Source of the DNA: Paracentrotus lividus
Taxonomy: Eukaryota > Echinodermata > Echinoidea > Camarodonta > Echinidae
NCBI GenBank assembly: GCA_940671915.1
Contig: CALNVZ010002974.1
Span: 36,325,308-36,389,307 of the forward strand
Direction: 5' to 3'
Length of the DNA stretch: 64,000 bases
How positions within the stretch are numbered: the first letter of the stretch is position 1; each line of letters opens with the position of its first letter. Shown here in pieces: positions 12,060-25,100 of the stretch. The notes beneath the pieces were generated by a model. That model was not told where the DNA came from, ran no database searches, and was given only the letters and a program-made list of their open reading frames with translations. Position numbers and translations under genes: made by a program.

Positions 12060-12490
12060 GGTTGTTCCTTAATTGTTCCGAAGGCTCGTTCGAAGTCCGA
12101 AAATGAAATATGATTTGTGTCTCACAAACACACACAGACCTATCGATAAAAATATTATGCAATAGCCTAATTCGGAGGTAAGTTGTTTCGAATATCGATT
12201 CTCCAATAATAAGACTAATTTCATTAATCCAAAATGCTTATTTGTGCATGACAATAAATAAATGCAATTCAAATTCAATTCAAAATTCAAGAGCAAAATA
12301 GGGCTTGGGGATCCTAAAATGATAGTTAATGATAATAAGGTTCGTTCATCCGGAAACGAATAAGTTCGTTAATCCAAACATGAAATAAAATTTGTTCATA
12401 ATTAGATGGTAGGCCTGTAAGGTTTGTGGGCATTATTTAATTCAAAGAATGAAATTTCAGAATCCTATTTCATTTTTGGATCACAACGAA
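12060..12490. repeat. Second block of ttcgtccgaaaatgaaat-type word repeat
   Basis: Recurring words such as gttcgttcatccggaaacga and aatgaaataaaatttgttca, as at 3640-4020. No ORF. The stretch 11680-12060 between this and the microsatellite shows nothing recognisable. Confidence 0.5.
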
Positions 12491-12524
12491 TTTCATTTTT
12501 CATTTCCTATATATAGAAACGACT

Positions 12525-13632
12525 ATATACTTCGGAATGTGAGTAGGCATCGGATTAAACATGTTTATGTAGAAAAGGATATAATGAGAGTAACCCAAAT
12601 GAAATACATTGGAATGTTAATCGATGAATATCTTGACTGGAGTTAGCAAGCAGAAAAACTGAAAAAAGACGTTGGGAAAAGTTTGTATTTACTCAACAGA
12701 ATTCGGCCTTTTATATCTCAACAAACAGCACTGATATTTTATAAAAGTTTACTACAAAGCAAAATTGATTATTGCGCTGTAATTTGGGGAAACTTAGGAA
12801 AAGTACTTAGCGATCATCTACTAAAACTTCAAAATCGATCTCTTCGATGTGCGTTAGATGACTTGGATGTATCCATCTGAACTTATATTTAGTAGACTAG
12901 ATGTTAAAAGACTTGAGGAACGGCGAAATATATGGACTTTACATTTAATGTATAAAATTGCTCATGATAATTATTATGCTGCCAGAAAGTACATGTAATC
13001 AATTCGTTTTTAGTAACAGTAATTACACTCTAAGACATTCATATTTTAAAATCGAATTGCCAATGGTTGAAACTAACTTTAAAAAGAGAAGTTTTCAATA
13101 GGCCCATAGAGTAGTTAAAAGATGGAATGAATTACCGAATGATGTAAAAGCTTCGAGCTTTTATAGATTCAGATCGGACATGATAGAGTGCGATAGCTTG
13201 GACTTTCCCGCTCTCCCTGTCTTTTCTTCTCTGACCTTCCAATCTCTTTCTTTCTCTATCTTTTTCTTATTCTCTCTCAACATCCATTCGCACTCCCTAG
13301 CTCTCTCTCACTCTCACCTCTCCGTCTGAAGCAACTTGTTCGCCATTTACCACTCAATCCAATTATACACAACAATCTCCACTCTATAAATTCGCATATC
13401 TATTACATACTTATTAGTTGAATGTGATATATTTTCTTAATTTCAAACACGGTTACTTTTAAATTCATTTTAATGTTTCATTTGTAAATTGTGTATTGTG
13501 TAATTATATAATGTCATGATTTCATGTAATGTACTTTTTATGTATGCACGGACTTACAGAAGAACAGCCATTGGCTGAAGTAGGTTGTACCGTGTTGAAA
13601 TAAAATGAAATGAAATGAAATGGAATGGAATA
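12525..13632 (+). mobile_element. 5'-truncated, inactivated non-LTR retrotransposon (CR1/jockey-like RT C-terminus)
   Basis: Translated fragments give MKYIGMLIDEYLDW, LYLLNRIRPFISQQTALIFY, SKIDYCAVIWGNLGKVLSDH, and after a frame change RLDVKRLEERRNIWTLHLMY and then FKKRSF...WNELPNDVKASSF. This is the typical C-terminal part of a LINE reverse transcriptase. It has an in-frame stop at about 12643 and frameshifts near 12877 and 13000. The 3' end is a (tgaaa)n tail (13601-13632). It is a cellular retroelement, clearly dead. Confidence 0.85.
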
Positions 13633-13652
13633 ACCCAAATTTATGAACTATT

Positions 13653-15219
13653 CAGGCGCGGATCCAGGGGGGCCCGACGGGCCCGCCCCCCCCCCAAAAA
13701 AAAAAAAAAAAGGAGGAGAAAAAGGGAAAAAGAAGGGAAAAGGGAGAGAAAAGAAGAAAAAGAAAGAAAGAGAAGGGAATAAAGCCCGATGTTTGTACAA
13801 TATTCCCAAAACTTTATTCAATAAGAAGCGAGAAATGGGCCTAATTGGATCCTAAACGACCATAACTATGGCCTATAATGTGGTTGAGGGTCCATGGGGC
13901 CGATTTTTTCTTCTTTTTTTAAAGAAAAAGAAATACATTTCTGACGAAAAGTAAAAATAAAGAAAAAATATTTCAAACTATAAAGTTTCAAAATTTCACA
14001 AAGAAAAGAGGCCTCGTGGACCCTTGGCCTAGTGGGCCCTCGGCCTCGGTGGAAAATAGTCGGCCTCGTGGAAATAATAGAAAGTGCCCCTTTATTTATT
14101 CCATATATCTTTTAAAACCCAACTTTTTCGCTCGCTGATACTAAATCGTAATGCACAAATAACTCCAATTTTGAGCTCAAAATTTTCGGCTCAGGCTTCG
14201 CGCTCACACATAGGCCTATCAATTTAGGAAGGTATATATATATATATAATGCATAATTAACCCAAAATTTTCGGCTCGAGGTTCACGCTCGCGGATACTA
14301 AATAGGGTCAATAATACACAATTAACTACAATACTTTATGCCAGAAAGTGCCCCTTTATTTATTCTATATATCTTTTAAAACCCCAAACTTTCGGCTCGC
14401 GCTTCGCGCTCGCAGATACCAATCTAGTAGGGTATATAATATAATACAAAATGAACTGAAAATTTTACCTCAAAATTTTCAGCTCGCGCTTCGCGCTCGC
14501 GGATACTAAATAGGGTCTATAATACAAAATTATCTACGAATTTTAATACTAGAAAGTGCCCCTTTATTCGATATATCATTTAAAACCCAAAATTTTCGGC
14601 TCGCGCTTCACGCTCGCCGACATGTCTGATACTAAATCATAAGGCACAAATAACTCCAATTTTTACCACCAAATTTTCAGCTCGCGCTTCGCGCTCGCGG
14701 ATTCTAAATAAGGTCTATTATACACAAAATTAATAATGCACAATACACAATTACAAAAACATATTAGTAGAAAATGCCCCTTTATTTATTCCATATATCT
14801 TTTAAATCCCCCAATTTTCGGCTCGCGCTTCGCGCTCGCGGATACTAAATCATAATGCACAAATAACTCAAATTTTGAGCTCAAAATTTTACCAATTTAG
14901 TAGGGTATATAATGCACAATTAACTCAAATGTTTACCTCAAAGTTTTCATCTCATGTTGACAATTTAGAATACATATTCAAAACACTAAAGTTTTGTTTA
15001 AATTTTTTAAATATTTTTTAAAAAAGTTTTTTAATTTTTTGCTAGTATAATTATTATTTTGTTTTCCTGGGGAGTAAAATTAAAATTGTTTAAATTCCTC
15101 GTTTTAGGTCAGTATATGCCTCTATATCGGGGTATGTTAACTCGCGCTTCGCGCTCGTAAGATTTTTTTTTTCAAAGTTGGGCCCCCCCCCCCTCTGGAA
15201 AACCCTGGATCCGCGCCTG
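13653..15219. mobile_element. hAT-like non-autonomous DNA transposon, copy 2
   Basis: Ends caggcgcggatccaggg and ccctggatccgcgcctg, with a perfect 5-bp duplication ctatt (13648-13652 and 15220-15224). Its interior has the same plan as copy 1: a C-run/A-run, a purine-rich tract, a conserved caaaatttcacaa...gaggcctc region, then about eight blocks with gctcgcgcttcgcgctcgc, spaced 60-180 bp. It lies 20 bp after the LINE tail. No transposase. Confidence 0.85.
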
Positions 15220-15224
15220 CTATT

Positions 15225-15829
15225 GGCCTTTAAATCAGTTCGCAATATCCCTTTTAACGAGCTAATGCCAGTATAATCAGATACTTTAAATCATCATATC
15301 AAACATTTATATTACATCATATCACTCAGGTGAGGAAGAAAAAGAAGACGTAACAAATCCTATTCACTCGATAACATTGCATATGTAGGCCTATCAATTG
15401 ATCATTTAAATAGAGCTCAGGACTCGGGAGACAATATTGAACACAACTTGACCCCGGGCATCATGTTCAGATCCCCTATTATATACATTAATAATGTAAG
15501 CTATAGTTTTAAATGTGCAAATTGATACTTCAAATCTAAAATGTTTCAATTTATTTGATTGCTAGCTGCGCATTATTATAATTTTGAGTCGAGCTCGATG
15601 GGCCTTCAGATGAAGTGAAGATGCAAAACAGCATTATATTATTTTGAATTGATGTACCGGTATACAATTATGAAATTAATTGCTTGTCATTCAAACGATT
15701 TATTCAACTCGTTGAACTCGTTGAATAGAACCAAGGAGCTTCATCTCCTTGACTGAACATAAGAAATGAACATTATTCCTGAAGTTTGTGACAAAATAAG
15801 AAAATACCCCAGGAAAATACCCAAGGCCA
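15225..15829. other. Intergenic stretch upstream of UBR5
   Basis: No gene seen. A small imperfect palindrome (attcaactcgttgaactcgt) lies near 15702-15725. The right part merges into the presumed UBR5 promoter. Confidence 0.4.
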
Positions 15830-16046
15830 AACGGATGCCAATAGTTGCCCACAAAGAAGTAAAGCGCCAATAGAATGTGCCTTCATATCGCGCTTTCAAC
15901 AGCCAATGAAGATCGCCGTTACTTCGCGTTTTGCGTTATGCATGGCCGGAAAAAATTATTACGCGATATGCTTACGTCGTCAAATATCCATGTTAAATCC
16001 ATAATTTTATCGAGTTTTGTAGTTTTAGATTTCTCGAAACTCTAAC
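15830..16046 (+). promoter_or_regulatory. Putative UBR5 promoter/5' UTR region with short uORF
   Basis: Sequence just upstream of the UBR5 start codon. No TATA box is seen. Three CCAAT-like words (near 15838, 15868 and 15903) and a CRE-like word (ttacgtcgtca near 15972) are present. A four-codon upstream ORF (ATG at 15990, TAA at 16002-16004) precedes the main ATG by about 43 bases and could dampen translation if it is in the transcript. The transcription start site cannot be placed from sequence alone. Confidence 0.3.
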
Positions 16047-16108
16047 ATGACTACTGTTCACTTTGTTGTTCATCCCTTGCCGGGTAGTGAAGATCAACTG
16101 AATGACAG
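16047..16108 (+). CDS. UBR5: UBR5 exon 1 (start codon exon)
   Basis: Encodes [20 protein letters not shown], the conserved UBR5 N-terminus. ATG is at 16047 with A at -3. The donor is AG|gtaaat, leaving phase 2. The 3.9-kb first intron follows and holds repeat-derived sequence (16.5-17.3 and 18.05-18.7 kb). Confidence 0.93.
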
Positions 16109-19100
16109 GTAAATAGGTTTTTGTGCAATTTCTGGGGACATGTAATAAAGCAAGATCGATCTTACACAAACACTTGTGTGGTCCCATTCGTGTTTATCCG
16201 TGTGGTGAATGTGATGAGTGATCAGAAATGACAAAGAAGAAATTCTATTTGGTATTGAAATAATCTTATTTTTAATGTTTGATTATGTCTTCTAGGGTGT
16301 GATTTACAACCAAAAAAAAAATATGGGTTGGGGATAATTTCCACGGCTTAACTGCATATAGATATGTTTTGCATGCACTTTTTACTCAATGAATCACATG
16401 AGTGTTCACAGCATTTGCAATCTTTTCTGATTTTAAAATTTTTATGTCTTCACTAGACTATAGAACCTGTACTCCCAGATAAAAATAAAAAAAGCTCTAA
16501 CAGTCACAAATCATACATTAAAAAAAAGTTCAATGTTTCATTTAGTATTTACATGACTTCAAACTCACTTTAAAATCTCGGAAAACGCAAAAAACAAGCT
16601 AAAACAGCCCACTCACCATGTTGAAAATTTCAATGATAGGTATGGTGAGAGTGCCCAAGTCTGCGCGGTGCCCATGTCTGCGCACCCACGTAAATGCGCA
16701 AATTTTATAGAACAAAACCCCTAACTAATATCAACCTGCAATCTTAACCTCAACAGTCCATTTTGATACAAAAAACTGCGAAAAAAATTGATTAAAAATG
16801 GTTTTCAGCAAGTTATATTTGCTACCCTGAAAATTTCAACCATTCTCAAAAAAAGAAAGTCAAAAACTTGTGTGCGCTTGATTTGCGTGCAAAATGAGTT
16901 AGTGCGCAGACATGGGCACTATTTAATTCTGCAATACAAAATGACAGCCCTTCGTAAAATCGTTAAAAAAAATTTGTTCTTGTAAATTAATTCTTGAGAT
17001 TTTTTGCTTCATTGATCAATGGAATATGAAGAATGGAATAATATTGATGAATCTTAAAATAATACTTTACTTTTTATTGAAATTGAGGTCAAATTTTAGG
17101 TGCGCAGACTTGGGCACCGCCATCATACTCCCAGATAAAAAGCAAAAATGCTCTGACAGTCACAAATCATACATTAAAAAAAAGTTCAATGTTTCATTTA
17201 GCATGTACATGACTTAAAACTCACTTTAAAATCTCAGAAAGCGCAAAAAAAACAGCTAAAACAGCTCACTTACCGTGTTGAAAATTTCAATGAGAAAGCC
17301 GTCTCTGCATGAGCTATCGATAGTCCAAACGATCATCATGTGTGCTCATGCGTGCACGCACCATGGTGAGCCCTTACGATAGGGCTTCTTCTGTACAGCA
17401 GGCACAGGACATGCCGACACGCGCGGAAAACGAGATAAATTCACGGAAAAATCAAAGGAGGATCGTTTGACTGTTACTTTGACAAGCCATTTCCATGCCT
17501 CTAAATTCTGATTGTTTGTTTATTGGGGGACGATATACCAAGGACGTATGGATAGACAAATAACTAAACAGCCATAAAATTCCAAAGACTCTGATTTAAA
17601 GACATTCCTTGCCACTCAAAATTTTGGGGAAAAAACAAGGTAAGTTTCGATAACAATGCCTCAAAATGAGTACTAGCACTTCGTTACATTTTCAGGGGAA
17701 AATTTCTCGGTTTAGGAGGTTGATAATGACTTTTTCCGTTCGTTACACTCGTAGACATGACTTATAGAAAATCAATAATTCTGGGGCAATTAAGAAATTT
17801 AAAAAAATCACGAAAACCAAGGCGCTACATTCGCTTTTCCCAGGCGATATCGGAAGTGTCTTTTGTTCTCGAGATACCGATTTTTGTGTACCTACATGTA
17901 TTTGCATGTGAGCGCGAGAGCGCCATCTTGCGTTTGTGGGGGTACCTATCTTCACTCAGTTCAATGTCAAGACTTTTATTTTAAAGATGTTTAACACTAA
18001 CACTCACAAACAAGTATTCATGAATCACATGGTTCAGTATTGTGTACACTGTAATAAGGGAGTTTACAGATACAATCTGCGCATGCGCGAGTCTCCGATA
18101 TCCACTTTCGGGGTCAGGCCATATGTACATAAAATGCGGCGACCGTACAGTCAACCCATGGGTCAACCAACGTACGGCATATCTACAAATTTTTATCAGA
18201 CAAAAATCTAGCTGTATATTTCTTTTTGTCAGTTTTTTCCTTCTCGTTTGCCATGTTGAATAATATGATGAGACATTTTCATGACTTTAATTAACGTTTT
18301 ACTCCCAGAAAGTTGCAAAAACACCGACTGTGTACTTATGCACACCGGTCCGAATATCGAGATTTCAAGCCCCGTTGGTTTCGGCGAACTCAATGCCGCT
18401 TTGCCGTACGCGAGTTGGTAACTTACAAATTTCACTTTCAGTTGAGAAAAGAGACTCAAATAAACATGGTACCAAAATAAAGATAGGAATAAGTATACAT
18501 TGTCTATCTCATCAATAGACAAGTGCGATTCTTCATCCATATTTTCACAATATGAGCGAAAAAAAGCATGAAAACCATATGTAAATCAAAAGGTGTCATA
18601 GACTTCACACATAAGAATTCCTGATATAGAGGAGACCACGTACATGTGACCCCTGACCCAATGACGTCACAGAGCTCCTATCGGTAACTGTAAACTCCCT
18701 TATAATGCAGAACTTTATTAATTGGTCTAAAGAAGAAAAAAATACCAGCCACAGGTATCAGCCAGCGAAAAATTCAACCCAATGAATGACTTTGTCCTCA
18801 AAGTCTAGTCCTGGAAAATCTGAAATACACCACAGTCCGGATATGGCTTTGCTGCTAGCATTTTTTTTCCCCTCTTTTTTTTTTTTTTTTTTTTTAACAC
18901 TGCATGTTTTATTCCATTATAAATGCGGTAGCACCAAGTCATAAACGGTCCGAACTCGCGTAAATACCGGGCCGGCCTACTCTATCAACCGCTCATGGAC
19001 TTTGGCCAGATTCCCTTTTTATTCCCTTTTAAATTCACACAAATACCTCACTTTTCTCCCATTGTTATTTTCATCACCTTACACTCAGAAAGACATCCAC

Positions 19101-22100
19101 CCCGTACATCCTTCCCCTCAAGGCTATTAAATCCTACCCTATAAATTTTGATATAAATGTCATATGGTGTCCCAGTACATAAACTATGCCTTACCCTCAC
19201 AACCGGCCATATAAGCCTGGCTGGATAAGTGAGGTCGGACTGCACATACTCTTTAAGTATTTACCTCATACATGTGTACATACTTTGTTTTTTTCTCCCT
19301 GGTTTTCCTACTTTTTGCCCCAGATATTGGCTCTCAATTTAAGCCCTAGTATATTTACATGTATATGTAACTATATCTCTAAGAGAATGACATTTTAAAT
19401 AAATTTTAAATTGCAGTCATGAAAGAAAACATCAAAAGCACCCCTGATATTTTCCCTCCTCCATCATAAATCTTGGGGTAAATTTGTCATTATGTAAAAT
19501 CATTATACATGTATTTCGTCCTAGAAGAGAGTTAAAGAAAATTTCAAATAGCAAGGATACTGAAAGGAACATAAAAAAATTCAGTCATTGGATAGTGGCA
19601 GAAAGTGTTAGTATGAAAATGAAAAATAAAGTTCTCTTTTTGAATGTCTTCGCATATAAAACTCAGCATAGTCCCATCATATGGCTTAGGTGCCTGTATA
19701 GCCAGTACTGGAAGTATTGTCGTGGTGTGATCCCGTTTGTGATAAATTAAAGAAAAGCTCAATCTTTCATCTAGCATGATTACTTATACAAGTGTTATTG
19801 TTGAAGGAGGGTTGATCTTTCCTATTTATATCACAAAAATGTTATGAGTTATTGGGTGTACCATTTTAACATGAATCAGCTGTCTCTATTTCTTTATTTG
19901 GAGTGTACATGTACATGTTGATCAAGATTGGTTATTGTAACTTTGATTTTATTGCCCATTTTTGTTCTATTTGACAGATTGAGAGAGTTATCAGAGAAGC
20001 TTTATAAACAACCAGCACCATGGTGAGTGACTTTCAAGACTGTAAAACATCTCATTCAGAAATTATGTTTGTAAATTATATTGATGCCCATGATACATTT
20101 ATTACGATACCGGTAATCTAATATCACAATCGTAATTGAGGGTAGGCCGAAGTAATTTTGCACCAAACTGATTTTGAAATTTATAAACAAATTCTTTAGA
20201 ACCCTGCGTGTTTGCTGAAATGTGCTAAGTTTGGTTTAGCTTCCTTCAACTTTTTAAATTTTTTTTATTAACAAAATGATTTATTTATACATGTAGAACA
20301 ATTACAAGTATTTTTTAATCCCCCTGTACATGTAATTTAAAGCAGGGGGAGATGCTGAAAAACATTCACAAATTCTGCATGCTGTGAATACATGTATTAG
20401 AATTTTTCATGCTCAAATGATAGAGTTTTATAAATACATGTACTTGTGTTAAATTTGTATTTTATTTGCAATGTTGACAAAACAATTCAAAATTCCAATT
20501 CCATTGTGCAGTGCTTCAGGAGTTTTGCCCCTCAAGAACCTGCCTGTGAAAAGCATCACCGTTGGACCAAACCATGCAGCATTCCTTCTGGAGGTAAGCA
20601 CAATGATACTTCTGATGGTATCTCACTTTACGGAGACTCCCTGCGACTCGGACACAGGATCAAAGTGTCGTAATGTTTAAAATGTTAAGCCTCTCCCTAC
20701 AACAGTATATATTTTCTGAAAGGAAATTTCCTGAGGATGGCAAAAATGTCATTCATAATAAGGTAGAGTGATGTAGTAACATCTTATGTGGGTTTTTAAA
20801 ATTATTTTTGAGGGGCCCCAAATTTTTAATTCAGAGCCCCTATTTAAGTCCGCCTTTCCAATGACCCTTAATTTTTCACCACATTTGAATTGCTCATGAA
20901 ATTCCCCTTAAAATATATGTATTTATTTAAGTAAATTTCTTCATTTCATGAAAAATAATTTTAACTGTAAATTGGCAGGGTTATTTTGGTTATCTCACGG
21001 CCAAGGGATGTGGCCAATCCGCCTCTCCCCATGATACAAAATTTTCTGGAACTTGGCACGTATTTGGGGCATGTAAGAATGAAAAAGCCTGCAAAATTTC
21101 ACACATCTAGATTAAACACTTTTTGAGCTATCAGCATATGTAATTGGCATTTCACGTTCTTGCATTTGTACTACATGTTTAATACACGGTCCTATGGGGA
21201 AACTGAAAGCGCATAGTGCAACGATTTTTAAAGCTGTGCTTTACCTGATGGTCGAAACTATATAAATTTGGTATCACAAGATGCATACGACTCTATGCTA
21301 TAAAGTCATGAAAGCTATCGGCACCAAAAACTTATCCTTAATATTAATCCTTATACTTAAATGTACTAGGGCATTGAGAATCCCATTTTTGGCCACCACT
21401 GTATGTTTGTGGTTTATGCCAGTGGCTTCTCTGTAGAAATGTGTATTTCTTTCATTGTATTGTCACTATACATGTAGCAAGTAAAGAAATACAGTCATTG
21501 AAGAAAAAAAAAGAAAAAAAGAGACCATTCCTCATTCAATATATGTAACATCAAATCTATACTTCTTTGTATATTTTTCTTAGAAGCTCTTTAAATGGAT
21601 ATTGAAATCTCCAATTGTCAACATTGATCATAATATATTTGCATTTAATTGTACGTAAACAAATTATTGTGTTGTGTTTTTGTGTTTTATAGGATGGACG
21701 TGTGTGTCGTATGGGATTCTGTATCAACCCTGAGAAGGTTGACAGTGGTGGTCCTCCCAAGAATGACAGCTCCAAAGGGTAAGGTTAATGGTCACTGGGT
21801 GGGAAGCAAATCAATTTGATTGACATGTATGTCAGGGCCAGGATTATATCAGTAGGCCTTCTAATAACTTCATTAATTTTTTTTAGTTTGCATTTATTAT
21901 ATATAAGCAAATAATAATCCACTTGATAATTTATAATTTCATATTTATTTTTAAAATGTTTGCTGATGCTAACTGATGTGATCTGGGTACGTATACAACC
22001 ATTACTAGAGGTTTAAAGTTGTGAATGCACTCTTTTTATTTAGTAGCAAGAAGAGCTGGTCTTCATCTGCCCAGCTATCTTCTAATCGTTCACAATCATC

Positions 22101-25100
22101 ATCCTCGTCGTCATCGCGGCCGACCAATCCACTCAATCCATGGCTCATTAATGCAGATGAACCTTCAGGAGTTTCATCTGGGTAAGAATCATCACACTCT
22201 GCAGAAGATTCAGAAGATTCCAAACTTGAAAGATAGACCAAAAAAATCTCTTAAGAAAAGATATATTTATATTGAAATTTCTGACCGCGCATATTATTTC
22301 AGGTTTTTATATTGAAATATTGATATGATTTCTATGCAAGTGAAAAATAATTTGAAATTAAAAAATTGAAATTGAATTGAAATTGTCTGAACTAAAACAA
22401 TGGGAGTCTCCAGCGAACCTTATTAACATTTAAATCCAATTTTTGTTGGTTGTTGTTAGTTTTGTCCGATGACAAATGTTATATGTTTTAAATGAAGCAT
22501 TGATAGTTGTCTGTACCATTAGCAATCTTTGAATTATTTTTATCATTGTAGTAAGTGGTCGTCTAATTGCCGTACCCCATCCAACCGCACAACATCCAAC
22601 AACAACTCTAGTAGTGCATCTCGTAATCGAGGCCGGGTCATTCGTGCTCATTCTCGAGGTCGTGGCGGTGTCATTGTGGGAACTAGACCTGTTGTTCCGG
22701 CATCCGTTGTCCCTGAAGAATTAGTGTCCCAGGCACAGGTAGTTCTACAGGGAAAGAGCAGATCAGTTATCATCAGAGAGCTGCAAAGGACTGTAAGTAC
22801 CAGCTTATTAGGTTACATTCTGTTACAGCACCGCAAAATAATAACTGAATGTACGTATCATTACAATGAAGTACACCCTGAAGTGTAAATTGGTTTAAAA
22901 AATGAGAGTATACTATACTACAGTCCTGAACTTAAGTAATCATGTTAGTTTAAGCTAATGATTGATGTTTCTTTTCAGAACCTTGATGTCAACTTGGCTG
23001 TCAACAACCTGCTGAGTCGTGATGATGAGGATGGTGAAGATGCAGATGATAATGATACTTATCTATCTGGTGGTGATGACCTGGTCTCACTCCTAGATGG
23101 TGGTATCCATTCTGATCATCCTAGTGTGATCATCGATGCTGATGCTATGTTCTCTGAAGAGTTCCTGGGTCTACCTCCATCAAGATCTCGAGCTAGAGGC
23201 TCTAGCAGCAGAGGTACATCATCAATACATTTATCAAGTTATTGATTGATTTATTAACAAGGCAAATCCTTCATTTCAGTTAGAATTACACTGAACATGG
23301 ATGCTCAAATACTATGGGCCTGTATTCTGAACCGTAGATTGAATTCTTATGAGTTGAAGTTCATGCAAAGCTATTGTGCGGTCCTTTTGTCTGAGGTTGA
23401 CTGACACATCAGACAAAAGGATCGCACAATAGCTTTGCACGAACTTCAACTCATACAAACTCAGTCTTTGGTTCAGAATATGGGCCTATGAGTATGTTAT
23501 GATACATGTTGAAATAGTATCATCAGCATTCATATCTAATTGTCAGTGTTCGAAATGTGTCTGTTCTTAATTTAAATAATTTTTTTTACAAAGAAATCAT
23601 GCTTAATGAATTTAATTTATATGATTATATTTAAACTGGGTCTAAAAATAACCTAACCAAACTAGCAACCAAGCCTACAATATTGAAGGAGCATGTGCTT
23701 GTGAAGCAAATTATTCCAGTTTTAAGCAAGTCATGTATAACATTTCACAAGTGCCTTTCTTAGTCCAGTAATTCCCTAAACTCATTATTTTGACCCCTAT
23801 GTCTACAAATAATATACTCTCATAGATCGTGATCGTGATGCCGAGAGAGATCCCCTCTTGCGTAGCCGTGAGAGACGCTGGCCTGAGATAGTCCTACGAG
23901 ACACAGGATCGGGAGCAAGTAACAAGGCTGGTAGCTCCGAGGCTGCAGGAACTTCAGATACAAGACGAGGAGGCGCTGCTGGGCATAGCCAGAACCCTGT
24001 TGTCATAGGAGAGGATCTGGAATGGTGGTCTGAGAAGGTATGTTTAGGCATGATGTTATATGAAATTGAGCATTTGGTCTAACAGCATTTGGTCCAATGC
24101 CCTGTTTGTTCAATACCACATGGGCTAAATCCAATTGGTCTAATAAAAATTTGGTCTGATTTTTCCTTTGGTCTCATACATTCTTGGTCTGATTCTCACT
24201 TGGTCTCAAATGGGTTTAATATTGTCATTTTAGTCCATATATCATTGTGCTATGATCTGAATTTAAAAAAAAATTGAATCCTGCAGGTTATTTATTTGTC
24301 TTTTTTCCTGCTTGGCTGTTATTGGATAACTTTGATATTTTTATGCTAATTTTCAAATTAAGAATTGACACTCTTGGCAACAATAGGAATGTAAAAGCTG
24401 AGTATTTTTTGTTCTTTCTTTTGTAAATGTTAATGATTAAATTATGCATTCATAGTTGTGGTTGAGGGAAAAGATTTAACCATCTGAATAATGCTAATTA
24501 TTATTTGATTAACTTGGCTCTTTTTTGTTAAAACCTTGCTTTAGGGGGAAGACACACCACGATTTGTGAGCATCGGTGCTATGTATTCTGAGCTGATTGC
24601 TGTAGGACAGAATGGTCTCATCTACCAATGGAAATGGTCTGATCCAGAACCCTACAAGAATCCAGAGGTAAGAGCATTTCATTCACAACATCATAAAACC
24701 CCATTTGAACCCCCCCCCCCCCCGGGCCCTTTCTCGAAAGAGTCACAAGTCTAAGTTTGTGGACATCCCATTGAAACGCATGTTATTTCTGCAATGTCCC
24801 TATGGGTTTTCCAAGAACTTGGACTTATGGTGGTTTCGAGAAACAGGGGCCAGGTTCACTTTAATACAACTGGCCTCCAGGGCAACTGCTCAGAAGGAAA
24901 CTAGGGCCTACCCCCAGTACAACTAACCCCTAAACCAGCACTATAGAGTAGTTGTCCTGGAGTGCAATTTTTAAGGGTGCTGTCGACTATAAACTGACCA
25001 CGTCATTTGTCCAAGTTTTCCTCTCTTATTCTTTATTAAGTTCTCCTTCAAGCATCATTTTTCCATTTTATTCCAATTTCTTGCACAAAGAAAGACACAT

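Noticed and set aside
9945-15150. Regularly spaced gctcgcgcttcgcgctcgc blocks as a CRISPR-like array
   Set aside because: Spacing is uneven, spacers are similar to each other, blocks are palindromic and lie inside TIR elements in a eukaryotic genome with no cas genes.
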